Origin: Flavilitoribacter nigricans DSM 23189 = NBRC 102662
Lineage (GTDB): Bacteria > Bacteroidota > Bacteroidia > Chitinophagales > Saprospiraceae
Reading direction: 5' to 3'
Length of the DNA: 64,000 nt
Assembly: GCF_002646595.1 (NCBI RefSeq)
Contig: NZ_PDUD01000020.1
Location: 62,001-126,000, forward strand
Each line of letters opens with the position of its first letter. Position 1 is the first letter of the stretch. Under the pieces are notes generated by a model. That model ran no database searches, was not told where the DNA came from, and saw only the letters and a list, made by a program, of their open reading frames with translations. This document shows positions 43,497 to 52,301 of this stretch, in pieces. Made by a program: the position numbers and the translations under genes.

Positions 43497-45620
43497 CTAG
43501 AGGTCGTAGACCGGAAATTCCGTGATCCGCAGCGTGGTACAGCCGTAAGGAACCAGAGTGATCTCTTCCCGCGGCGGATCGTTCTTCGTATATCGACCCC
43601 AAAAGCCCGGAAAGTAGGGAGCACCTTTCGTCAGTTCCCATTCGGGTAAGCTGATCCCCTGCAAATGCAGCTCGATCGGAGCATTTTCCAGATTCCAGGG
43701 ATACCGGCCATCCCATTCCTTTTCCACCACCTGAATATTGGCCGACAGATCAGCCAATTCGCTGGCTACCAGGCCGTAGTTCCACCGGTCGACCGGATAA
43801 ATTTCCGTAAAGGCCCGGTAGCGGTCGCCGAGATCCTTTGACTTCTCCTCACCCCGGATACGAAGTGAATAAACGAGCGGCCCTCTTTCAATGGTCTGGG
43901 AAAATTCGTGCCATACGGACGAGCGTAGCGTCATGGGCAGGGTCAGCTCCAGTTGGTCGCCCTCCTGCCAATCCCGGTCCACTACGGCAATACCATCCTG
44001 TATCTCTGCTTCCCAAACGGTGTCGTTGACCCTGATCACGGCATCCTGCGTCCATGCGGGTATCCGCAGGTGAAACGGAAAACGGGCCGGCTGGTCCAGA
44101 CTGATCCGGAAACGGACCGTTTCGCGAAAGGGGAAACCGGTTTCCTGTTCGATGGTCAGTTGCCGGCCGTCGGCCACCTGCAGGCTTACGCTACTCGGAG
44201 CGTAGAGCAGGGCCGCCACGCCACGATCGGGCGTAGCGTAATACAGGTTCTGTACGTATTTGGGCCAGGACTGGTGCATGTTCGTCGTGCAGCAGGGATA
44301 ACCGGTGAGGGTGCCAAAAACAAAGTCCGTTCCCCGGTGGTGATTATTTTCGAAAGAGGTTTCCAGGCGATTGGACAGTTCCACCTGATTGGCTGCCTGG
44401 AAATACTGCCGCGCGGTAAAATCGTCGGTAGCCTGCGTCGGTAGAGCATTGTAGACGATCTTCTCCAACTGATCGGCAAAAGCCATATCGCCGGTAATGG
44501 TCAGCATGGATTCGAGGGAATACATTTCTTCGGCGACGGAGCAGAATTCAATACCCTGGACCGGATTGGTGCCGTGTAGCGGTTCGTCTCCGCCGTACAT
44601 ACCCTGCGGCTGACCGTGGTATTTTTTGACGTCCCGGAGCGCCTTCTTTACGGCATTGACGTATCGCTCATCCTGATCCTTCTGGTAGTAGATGACCGGC
44701 TGTTTCAATCCCTGAGCGAAGTTGACACAATGCATGCCGCCTAGCTTGGATACCGTCAGCGCATTGATCTCCGTAGTATCGAAGGGATAGCGTTTCAGCC
44801 GGCTGTAATGCCAGGGCGTAACCGGATCGTTATAATTTTCCGGATTGGAAAAGATGGTGGTCCAGGGAAAGGTTTGCTCGTAGATCAGGTCCCCGAGTTC
44901 CAGTAGAAATTCGTCGCCGGTAATATTGTACAGCCAGTAAACCACCTGCAGGTTATCGCCGCCGCGCCGGTTGGCCCAGAGCGTCAGATGGTCCAAAGGG
45001 GTAGCGGGTAATTCTTCCAATTGGTATTTAAAATATTTTGTCAGACAGTCGATCACGCGTTCGTCGCCCGTTGCCGAATAATACTGCTGCAGGATCTTCA
45101 ACATCACCATTTTGGGCCACCAGTCCCGGCGGGCACCCCGCTGGAGTCCCGGTTCATTCTCCGGGGTTTCCGCAAAGGGAACCGGACCGATATAGCCGGA
45201 TGTATCCTGGTTGTCCAGGGTCCAGTTCACCCACTTCAGTGCTTTTTGCTGCAGGGCTTCATCCTTGAGGATATAGGCAAGCGGTAGCAGGCCGTCTATC
45301 CAGTAGGGGCCACGTTCCCAGCCGTCACCGTCGCCGCCGAGCCAGCCGTTGCGCGGGCCGACCACTTCCGGATAGATGGAATCCAGTTGCCCGGTCAGGC
45401 CGGTTTTCATGCTGTTCAGTTGCGTGAGCAGCCAGCCGCGGGGCCTAATACTGCCCAGCGGTAATTCCAGATAAGGCTTCTGAATGAGGGGAGCACGGTT
45501 TTGGAGATAGTGCGCCGAAGACCCGTTCGCTTCGGTGGGTGATCCACCTTCCGGGCTTGTAGCATCCCGGCAGGAAAAGATGGTCAGCAGTACCAAAAGC
45601 AGGTAAGTTGGATATTTCAT
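43497..45620 (-). CDS. DUF1680 glycoside hydrolase (GH127/GH146-like) lipoprotein
   Basis: A 707-residue lipoprotein; start at ATG 45620 gives lipobox IFSC (Cys17), while an upstream TTG would add five residues. It belongs to the same superfamily as the next gene but is quite divergent. The zinc ligands are conserved (GIEFCSVAEE giving E-x-C, and GYPCCTTNMHQ giving C-C). The candidate acid residue in YGGDEPLHGTN lies 12 rather than 16 positions before the E-x-C Glu, so the active site differs in detail, and a different linkage or sugar is plausible. A LEP-type N-terminal stretch (RPRGWLLTQLNSMKTGLTGQLD) is typical of the GH146/DUF1680 branch. First gene of the two-gene operon, divergent from the sulfatase at 45769. 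Confidence 0.87.
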   Translation of the reverse strand: MKYPTYLLLVLLTIFSCRDATSPEGGSPTEANGSSAHYLQNRAPLIQKPYLELPLGSIRPRGWLLTQLNSMKTGLTGQLDSIYPEVVGPRNGWLGGDGDGWERGPYWIDGLLPLAYILKDEALQQKALKWVNWTLDNQDTSGYIGPVPFAETPENEPGLQRGARRDWWPKMVMLKILQQYYSATGDERVIDCLTKYFKYQLEELPATPLDHLTLWANRRGGDNLQVVYWLYNITGDEFLLELGDLIYEQTFPWTTIFSNPENYNDPVTPWHYSRLKRYPFDTTEINALTVSKLGGMHCVNFAQGLKQPVIYYQKDQDERYVNAVKKALRDVKKYHGQPQGMYGGDEPLHGTNPVQGIEFCSVAEEMYSLESMLTITGDMAFADQLEKIVYNALPTQATDDFTARQYFQAANQVELSNRLETSFENNHHRGTDFVFGTLTGYPCCTTNMHQSWPKYVQNLYYATPDRGVAALLYAPSSVSLQVADGRQLTIEQETGFPFRETVRFRISLDQPARFPFHLRIPAWTQDAVIRVNDTVWEAEIQDGIAVVDRDWQEGDQLELTLPMTLRSSVWHEFSQTIERGPLVYSLRIRGEEKSKDLGDRYRAFTEIYPVDRWNYGLVASELADLSANIQVVEKEWDGRYPWNLENAPIELHLQGISLPEWELTKGAPYFPGFWGRYTKNDPPREEITLVPYGCTTLRITEFPVYDL

Positions 45621-45768
45621 ACTTTGCGGAAGCAAGATTTGTTTTTCGTAAGTTTTGTTTCATAATGATAGGAAAAAATTGGAAGAGGTGTAAGTATTTG
45701 TACAAATGAGCAAGTCCTCTTTACCGAAAATCAATAACCTTCCGTTAGCAAAAAAACACCTGTTGACT

Positions 45769-47421
45769 ATGACCTTACCTCCACTGCGATTATTCCCACT
45801 TTTGATGCTGTTGGTTTTTGCGGCCTGCTCCGAAAACGGATCGGCGGATCAGCGACCCAACATTATTTTGATCATGTCGGACGATATGGGGTATTCCGAT
45901 ATCGGCTGTTTCGGAGGGGAGATCCAAACCCCAAATCTCGATCGCCTGGCAGCCAACGGCGTCCGCTTTACTCAGTTTTACAATACCGCCCGCTGCTGCC
46001 CAACCCGTGCGTCGCTGCTTACCGGCTGCTACCCGCACCAAACGGGCATCGGGCACATGACAAATCCGCCGAATAACCCCCTGGGGCACGATTACGAGCT
46101 ACCGGGATACCGCGGTGCGCTCAACCGGAATTGCGTTACGATTGGAGAAGCTCTGGGACAGTCGGGCTACCGGACGATGATGACCGGAAAGTGGCACCTG
46201 GGTTACCACAAACAGGAGCAATGGCCGCTGCAGCGCGGCTTCGAGAAATTTTACGGTATCGTTCCGGGTGCGGCCAATTTTTTTAAACCGGTCCATCCCC
46301 GGGGGATTACCTACGGCAATGATACCCTCACCATTACCGATGACAATTTCTATACAACCGATGCCTTTACCGATTACGCCATGCAGTTTATCGGGGAAGC
46401 TCATAGCGAAGATAAGGAACAGCCTTTTTTCTTATATCTGGCCTACAATGCTCCCCACTGGCCCCTGAATGCGCCGACCGAGGAAATTGAAAAGTACCGG
46501 GGGAAATACCGAAAGGGTTGGGATAAATTGCGCGAAGAGCGGTACGCACGGATGCAGGAAATGGGGCTGATCGATCCCGACTGGCCACTCAGCCCAAGGG
46601 ATGCCCGCGCCTGGGATAGCCTGAACGTAGAGCAGCAGGAAGAAATGGACCTGCGCATGGCCATCTACGCCGGCATGGTGGACCGCATGGACCAGAATAT
46701 CGGCAGATTGGTGACCTATCTTGAACAGAACGCCTTACTCGAAAATACCCTGATCGTATTTTTAAATGATAATGGCGCCTGCGCTGAGTTCGCCGAACTG
46801 GGCAGCGGCCCCAAAGAGCAACTGGGTACAAAAGAAGGCTACGTTTTGTCTTACGGCCGGGCCTGGGCAAATGCCTCCAATACGCCCTACCGGCTTTATA
46901 AGCACTGGCTGCACGAAGGGGGCATGGCTACGCCCATGATCGTGCACTGGCCGCAGGGGATCGATCCCGACCGGCGGGGGCAGATGATCCGGGAACATGG
47001 ATTCCTGCCCGATATTATGGCCACCTTTCTGGACGTAGCGGAGGCGGATTATCCGGAAACATACGCAGGGCACCAGATCGCTCCTCTGGCCGGTAAAAGT
47101 ATGGTGCCCGTGATCCGGGGCGGCGAAGGTCCCATCCACGAGGAACCGATCTTTTGGGAGCACGAAGGCAACAAAGCCGTGCGCCTGGGCAAATACAAAC
47201 TCGTGATGAAATGGGATAAGGATCGCACCGACAACTGGGAACTCTACGATCTGGAAAAGGACCGAACGGAAATGAACGACCTGGCGGAGACCATGACCGA
47301 AAAAAGACGGGAAATGGCGGACCTGTACCATGCCTGGGCAAAAGAACATCAGGTACTTCCGTGGGAAGAGATCCAAACGATCCGGAAAGAACTGGGCGCG
47401 AAACGCAAGGCCCGGCACTGA
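45769..47421 (+). CDS. Lipoprotein arylsulfatase-type sulfatase (CCPTR)
   Basis: An S1-type sulfatase of 550 residues from ATG 45769, which gives a normal lipoprotein signal (lipobox FAAC, Cys20). An ATG 63 bases upstream would give an unusually long n-region. D38-D39 in IMSDDMG, formylglycine motif C76-C-P-T-R, GKWHLGYH near 142 and FLNDNGA near 330. It is a close relative of the sulfatase at 27209 (same NTARCCP block, same PHWPLxAP and ELYDLxKDRTE segments). The Thr in the motif differs from the Ser of its paralog. It is divergent from the GH127-like operon and ends at a long inverted repeat. Confidence 0.93.
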   Translation: MTLPPLRLFPLLMLLVFAACSENGSADQRPNIILIMSDDMGYSDIGCFGGEIQTPNLDRLAANGVRFTQFYNTARCCPTRASLLTGCYPHQTGIGHMTNPPNNPLGHDYELPGYRGALNRNCVTIGEALGQSGYRTMMTGKWHLGYHKQEQWPLQRGFEKFYGIVPGAANFFKPVHPRGITYGNDTLTITDDNFYTTDAFTDYAMQFIGEAHSEDKEQPFFLYLAYNAPHWPLNAPTEEIEKYRGKYRKGWDKLREERYARMQEMGLIDPDWPLSPRDARAWDSLNVEQQEEMDLRMAIYAGMVDRMDQNIGRLVTYLEQNALLENTLIVFLNDNGACAEFAELGSGPKEQLGTKEGYVLSYGRAWANASNTPYRLYKHWLHEGGMATPMIVHWPQGIDPDRRGQMIREHGFLPDIMATFLDVAEADYPETYAGHQIAPLAGKSMVPVIRGGEGPIHEEPIFWEHEGNKAVRLGKYKLVMKWDKDRTDNWELYDLEKDRTEMNDLAETMTEKRREMADLYHAWAKEHQVLPWEEIQTIRKELGAKRKARH

Positions 47422-47448
47422 TGCCCCTGCTCTGCTGGGGAGTTATAC

Positions 47449-47511
47449 TGACGTAATATTGGTTTGGTCCTGATGTATCAAACCCGGTCAGGGCCAAACC
47501 AAATCACGTCA
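47449..47511. terminator. Long imperfect inverted repeat between converging sulfatase genes
   Basis: Arms TTGGTTTGGTCCTGA / TCAGGGCCAAACCAA (15 positions, one G-T pair) with an outer TGACGT / ACGTCA extension across a small bulge. There is no T-tract; a bidirectional terminator or RNA barrier is probable from its position. Confidence 0.5.
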
Positions 47512-47589
47512 TGAATAGAAGTACCGGGACATCCGATCCGGTACCTCTGCCGGATCTCCTTAAACTACCGCTCTTCTATCTCTTTCGGG

Positions 47590-49449
47590 CTATTCGCCTC
47601 CTGCCGGATAAATGCCCTTATAATCCAGATGGCCGGTATTGATCAGGGCCGAGCGGATGTGGAAATGTTTTAATCCTTCTTTATCGAGCAGTTGGATCAG
47701 GCGCGATGCTGCCGGTTTCGCGGAGGCCCCGAGATTTTGCAGCGTAGCGTAAGCGATGTAATAATCCGCTTCCACCTGATCGACGATGTAATACAACGCA
47801 TCCCGGTCATTGCCGTGTTTGACCATGACCTCCGCACAGGCCAGTCGCAGTTCGGTATTGGCAGCTTCGTCGCCGAAAATGCGCAATATGCCGCCGGGGA
47901 TCTGGGTGATCATACCTTTTTCGAGCATTTGCAAAACACCCCGCGCGGCCCAGTACTGGATGGCCGGATCGGTATTGTTCAGCAGGTCTTCCAGGGCCGG
48001 CAGGTCTGCGGGGCCGGCAATACTGGCCAGCGCAGCCGCCCGGATCACGGAAGCGACATCCTGCCCGCTGAGCCGGACGGATTCGTAGAAGGGCGTTGCG
48101 TCCTCCCGGTGCCGCATGGACCAGGGGTAGAGCCCGAGATCCTTATTATCGATCATGAAATCCATCAGTTCCTTGAGCATCTGGGAGACTCTTTCCCGCT
48201 GGGCCGGATCGTTCACCAGGTTATTTACCTCGTAGGGATCCTGGTCGGTATCGTAAAACTCCAGAGCGGTCATGGGCTCCCAGAAGCGGTTCTCGATACC
48301 GTCGGTTTTTCCTTCCAGATGGGCCCGGTCCCAGGCCTGATAGGATGGCATTTGCCACTGGTAAGACTGTCTGGCACCGTTCGGATACGCCGTATTGAAA
48401 TTCCAGATGAGCCGGTAGCGTCCATCCGTCCAGGCCCGGGAAGGAATGAAACTCTGCTCCTGGTTGGCCCGGTACAGGAAAAGGCGGGACTTCGGCTGGG
48501 GTTGTTTGCGTCCCAGAAATGCCTGCCCCATCATAAAACCGGGAGCTTCCATTCCGATCAGATTGAAAAGTGTAGGTGCAAAGTCGATAAAACCAACCAG
48601 GCGATCGTCGCGGGATGGCGTTTTGACCCCAGCCAGCCGTTTTAGCTTCTTGGGGAAATGAACGACCAGCGGTATCTGCGTGCCGGTCTCGTAGACAAAT
48701 GCTTTGGCGCGGGGCAGACAGCCGCCGTGATCCGAATAGAAAAAAACGATGGTGTTATCTGCCTCGCCGGAAGCTTCCAGTTCCTCCAGCTTGCTCTTCA
48801 CCCAGGCATCCATTTCGGTAACGGCATCATAGTGCCAGGCCAGGTCATCCCGGATCCAGGCTTCGTCCGGGAGATAGGGCGGGAGTTCCACCCGGGCGGG
48901 ATCGGTTCGGCGCGGACTCCGGCCCTCTACATTACGCGTTGCGATCCGTTTGGTGTGGGTCCCACCGTAATTGAAGACCGCAAAGAAGGGCTGTTCCTTA
49001 TCCGGCCGGTCGACGTAACTGGCCTTATTACTCGAATCATTCCAGATCCCCTGCGGAGGATTACTGGCATTGTAATCCCTCTTGCTGCTATTGGTGCAAT
49101 AGTAGCCGGCTTCCTGCAAATACTTCGGAAAATAGAATTGCTCGGGAACGGCCCGTGCCTCGCGGTGCCAGTCCGTTGCGAGCATTGGCGCGTAGATACC
49201 GGAAATAAGGGTAGACCGCGCCGGTGAGCACTGCGCCCCGTTGGAAAAGGCATTGGTAAATACGATGCTTTCGGCCGCCAGTTCGTCCAGGGTTGGCGTA
49301 TTTGTGTAGGGGTTGCCGTAAAATGAAAAGTACGGACTCAGGTCCTCAACTACGAGCCAGAGGATATTCGGACTTTTCTTCTGGGCAAAGCCATTCTGGG
49401 AAGAGGTTCCGCAGAGGAACAGCAGCAGGATGGTAATCAGCTTATTCAT
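47590..49449 (-). CDS. Sulfatase with C-terminal HEAT-like repeats (CSPAR)
   Basis: A 619-residue secreted sulfatase; signal peptide 1-23 ending GFAQ. The first metal pair is E35-D36 (VVEDLSP) instead of DD, and the formylglycine motif is C74-S-P-A-R. FYSDHGG near 245 completes the metal site. Residues about 490-615 are helical pairs resembling HEAT repeats (VIRAAALASIAGPADLPALEDLL and AIQYWAARGVLQML), an unusual addition likely used for protein or glycan contacts. With the sulfatase at 7417 it shares the VED site, WNDSSNKAxY/WDESSNQAHY and RPDxxQ-FFAVFN, so these two form a subgroup apart from the other five. Confidence 0.92.
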   Translation of the reverse strand: MNKLITILLLFLCGTSSQNGFAQKKSPNILWLVVEDLSPYFSFYGNPYTNTPTLDELAAESIVFTNAFSNGAQCSPARSTLISGIYAPMLATDWHREARAVPEQFYFPKYLQEAGYYCTNSSKRDYNASNPPQGIWNDSSNKASYVDRPDKEQPFFAVFNYGGTHTKRIATRNVEGRSPRRTDPARVELPPYLPDEAWIRDDLAWHYDAVTEMDAWVKSKLEELEASGEADNTIVFFYSDHGGCLPRAKAFVYETGTQIPLVVHFPKKLKRLAGVKTPSRDDRLVGFIDFAPTLFNLIGMEAPGFMMGQAFLGRKQPQPKSRLFLYRANQEQSFIPSRAWTDGRYRLIWNFNTAYPNGARQSYQWQMPSYQAWDRAHLEGKTDGIENRFWEPMTALEFYDTDQDPYEVNNLVNDPAQRERVSQMLKELMDFMIDNKDLGLYPWSMRHREDATPFYESVRLSGQDVASVIRAAALASIAGPADLPALEDLLNNTDPAIQYWAARGVLQMLEKGMITQIPGGILRIFGDEAANTELRLACAEVMVKHGNDRDALYYIVDQVEADYYIAYATLQNLGASAKPAASRLIQLLDKEGLKHFHIRSALINTGHLDYKGIYPAGGE

Positions 49450-49574
49450 GATCAGTTTTCGTTTTGTTTGCAGGCTACTAAATGTGCCGGCCTAAAATTA
49501 GGCCCGATTAACCGAACCGGCGCTGCTTTTGGCCGGGAATTTCCGGAACAAAACGGAAATGATAAGCGAAAGAC

Positions 49575-51854
49575 TCAATTGGTCAGGGAGCCGCGCAGGC
49601 GTTCGAAATTCAGTGCGTTTTGGATGGCCGTTTTATCCTGGATCGTTTGATCCGGAAATTGTCGGATGATCTCCTCGGGAGAATAGGATATCTGTTTGGC
49701 CTGTTTCAATATCTCCGCTTTGGCGGTTTTGGAGAGATACCAGCCGTCCGGGATCGGTACGGTTCGCTGCTGACCTTTATTCCAGGGCTGACCACTTGCC
49801 GTCGCGGAAACGGTAGGTTCCTGATTGAGGGTAAACTGGAAAAAATCGAAATCGAGCAGCTCCGGTTTGGATAAACGCTGGATCAGATCGACGGTAACCT
49901 CCGGATGGTCTTTTATTTCCTGGCCGACGATTCCGCGACTATCCCATGCGCGATCATCATGCGGGGTATTTTTGCGGCGGTGATCTTCGGAGTTTCGGAT
50001 ATAGATCAGGCCCAGTTTTACACGGTTACCGGTCTCGGATTGGAACGTCAGACTGCTTTCCTTCATCAATAGCAACAACTGGACGGCGGTTTGCAGACTG
50101 CTGTTATCCTGAAAACCGGCGTCGGTGACTTCCAGACATTTCCGGCTTGCTTGATCTCCCTGCCCGGAGCAAATTTTTCCGGATGAACGCAGAAATGGAT
50201 ATTTGGCAGTGATTGCGGCGGCGGTTTTTAGGGAGATGTCCTGTTGTACCTGATCGTGAAAATCAATGGTTTCGGGGAAATAATTAGAGGAAAGCTTGAG
50301 ATTGGAAATGATCATTTTTTCGTAGGTGCCCGATTTACAGGTATTTAAAAGCAGGTTGGGTATTTGAAGAACCGGCTCCCGCTTGTCCTGGTTTCGCCAG
50401 AGACTGAGAAAAGCATTATTGAGGGAATACCCGGCTCCGCGAAAGCTATTCCGGTAGGTTTCCTCCCAGCTTTCCTCCAGGCACCGCGTCCGGTCCAGCC
50501 GGTTGACACTAATGGGCAGAAGGCGCTGGATCATATCCGGATAACACAGGGAGCCGGTAAGTGGCGTGAGCAGATCGTCGTCGAGTGACTGGAGATGTGG
50601 TTCCGTCAAATTTGCCCCGGATGACCGATCTGCATTCCGATCGCGATTCAGTGCCTGATCAAAAATGAGGCCACCGGCACCGCCGGAAGTTCCGGTAAGG
50701 GCGTAAATATGTTCGGAAAAGTGATCGTCTTGGAGCGAACGGAGTTGTGCCATCACCAGGCTCGTCCAGTTGAGCGCCTTACTTCCCCCGCCTTCAGCCG
50801 CTACAATGAATACCGGTATACTGGATGGCTCACCCTGATCCGATGGCCGGTTTTTTACTTTTTCCTCTAACCATTTGTAAAAATTGTAGTTGATCTCCTC
50901 CCGCTGAATGCCGGTACTCGGGGAACCCATTAAATTGATCTCGTGCTTCTGATTGTTCAAGCTAAACAAGGTGAGAACGGCCACCGCGATGATGGAAAAA
51001 AGGTAAGCAGAACGGTGATTTAAGAAGGTGACAAAAACGATGAGCATCAGACTCCCCGACAAAGCCAGCTGAAAGATCGCCGGAGCTCCGAGAGCCGTCC
51101 AGACCGGTTTGCTGACCTCCATTGAGAAAAGTATCCCGACCAAAAGTTGTGCCCCCAATAGAAAGAAGGGCAGTACGGGTAGCCGGTAGAGAGGCGTTCC
51201 GGCAGCTGCGATCTCATTCAGGCGTCTGCCGGTCCCGACCATCTGGTTGCCGGGTGTGAAGCGATCCGGCAGGAGAGATTGAAGTAAGCGGACGAAGGTA
51301 AGTCGAAAACTCAGGACGAGAAAAATGCCGGCACTGAACACCAGGTTCCATAAAACCGCTGCGGGAAAGTCGACGGCGGCAAACGCCAGTGCATTCACCG
51401 CGAAAGGTACCGAACTGAACAGGCGGGGGAGCCAGGTTTTAAAAAAGATAACTTTTCGATCCCAGGCCGGCTCTCCGGTTCGGGAAAGGTGGATTGTATG
51501 GAGTACAATCCTTCCGGAGTACCAGAGCAGGAGGCTATACAAAAGGGTTGACCAGAAAAAAGGCAGATGACCGCGGTAGATAAAACCCGGGGCGCTGGCG
51601 GCAAGCTGGTAGTCGGTGCCGATACTTAAAAAAACATCCCGGGCCTGTGTCGTTTGCGTAAAGACCCAAAAGCCCAGGAAGCTGATCAAAAGGAGAAGTC
51701 CACACGCCCAAAGGACCCGGAAAAATGCCTGTAGCCATTCGAGCGGGATGGCGAAGTAACGCCCGATCTGCCGGTAGTAACTACCGAGGGTAAGGAAACC
51801 AGTCTTGGGGTTCAGCCGATTCAATAATTCACTGGGGATCCTGATCATTTCCAT
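49575..51854 (-). CDS. Polytopic membrane protein with patatin-like phospholipase domain
   Basis: A 759-residue protein. Residues about 45-305 contain six or seven hydrophobic segments (for example LWACGLLLLISFLGFWVF and SIIAVAVLTLFSL). The C-terminal part is a patatin-like lipase: oxyanion loop AAEGGGSK near 350, nucleophile elbow GTSGGAGG near 388, and catalytic Asp in DAGFQDNSS near 577. This Ser-Asp dyad is complete. Fusion of several membrane helices to patatin would keep lipid acyl hydrolysis at the inner membrane. It is isolated between a sulfatase and HTCS 2 and may not belong to the glycan pathway. Confidence 0.8.
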   Translation of the reverse strand: MEMIRIPSELLNRLNPKTGFLTLGSYYRQIGRYFAIPLEWLQAFFRVLWACGLLLLISFLGFWVFTQTTQARDVFLSIGTDYQLAASAPGFIYRGHLPFFWSTLLYSLLLWYSGRIVLHTIHLSRTGEPAWDRKVIFFKTWLPRLFSSVPFAVNALAFAAVDFPAAVLWNLVFSAGIFLVLSFRLTFVRLLQSLLPDRFTPGNQMVGTGRRLNEIAAAGTPLYRLPVLPFFLLGAQLLVGILFSMEVSKPVWTALGAPAIFQLALSGSLMLIVFVTFLNHRSAYLFSIIAVAVLTLFSLNNQKHEINLMGSPSTGIQREEINYNFYKWLEEKVKNRPSDQGEPSSIPVFIVAAEGGGSKALNWTSLVMAQLRSLQDDHFSEHIYALTGTSGGAGGLIFDQALNRDRNADRSSGANLTEPHLQSLDDDLLTPLTGSLCYPDMIQRLLPISVNRLDRTRCLEESWEETYRNSFRGAGYSLNNAFLSLWRNQDKREPVLQIPNLLLNTCKSGTYEKMIISNLKLSSNYFPETIDFHDQVQQDISLKTAAAITAKYPFLRSSGKICSGQGDQASRKCLEVTDAGFQDNSSLQTAVQLLLLMKESSLTFQSETGNRVKLGLIYIRNSEDHRRKNTPHDDRAWDSRGIVGQEIKDHPEVTVDLIQRLSKPELLDFDFFQFTLNQEPTVSATASGQPWNKGQQRTVPIPDGWYLSKTAKAEILKQAKQISYSPEEIIRQFPDQTIQDKTAIQNALNFERLRGSLTN

Positions 51855-52301
51855 TAGGCTTCTTTGGTTAACATCAATTCGGATAAATCCTGAAACTACA
51901 GATCCATCCGCAGTTCGTCCGGTGGGGAACGAATCGGAAAGATCTCTTTGGGTTAGAGATTACAGAGGAATGTACCTGTTTTTGATAGCTGTTTCGCCGG
52001 GATAAAACCGGACGAAATCAGAGGGTCTGAGAGGTAGTACGCCGGCAACTTTCCCCGCTTTGCCCGGAGTGAGGGACAAATCAGGGATAGGACCTTCCCG
52101 CTTTGAAATGTGCTCCTATGCCTGGGCTCGGGAAGGAAGTTGCTGATTGCTGCTGAGTGACTGTGTAGTTGTTACGGTGCCGTGAAAATGAAAAATGCAC
52201 CGAAAATCTTATTTAGAAAATATTCCAAAATCTTTCGAAATGATCTCAGTTACGGCCCACTCACCGCTTTTTCGGGCGAAAACGCCGGATAAACCCCCGA
52301 A
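51855..52301. other. Gene-free region between HTCS 2 and the patatin gene
   Basis: No gene is supportable over these 447 bp. They hold the minus-strand promoter of the patatin gene and the 3' trailer of neither gene can be defined. No clear hairpin or promoter box was found. The part next to HTCS 2 (about 52200-52240) is AT-rich. Confidence 0.5.
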
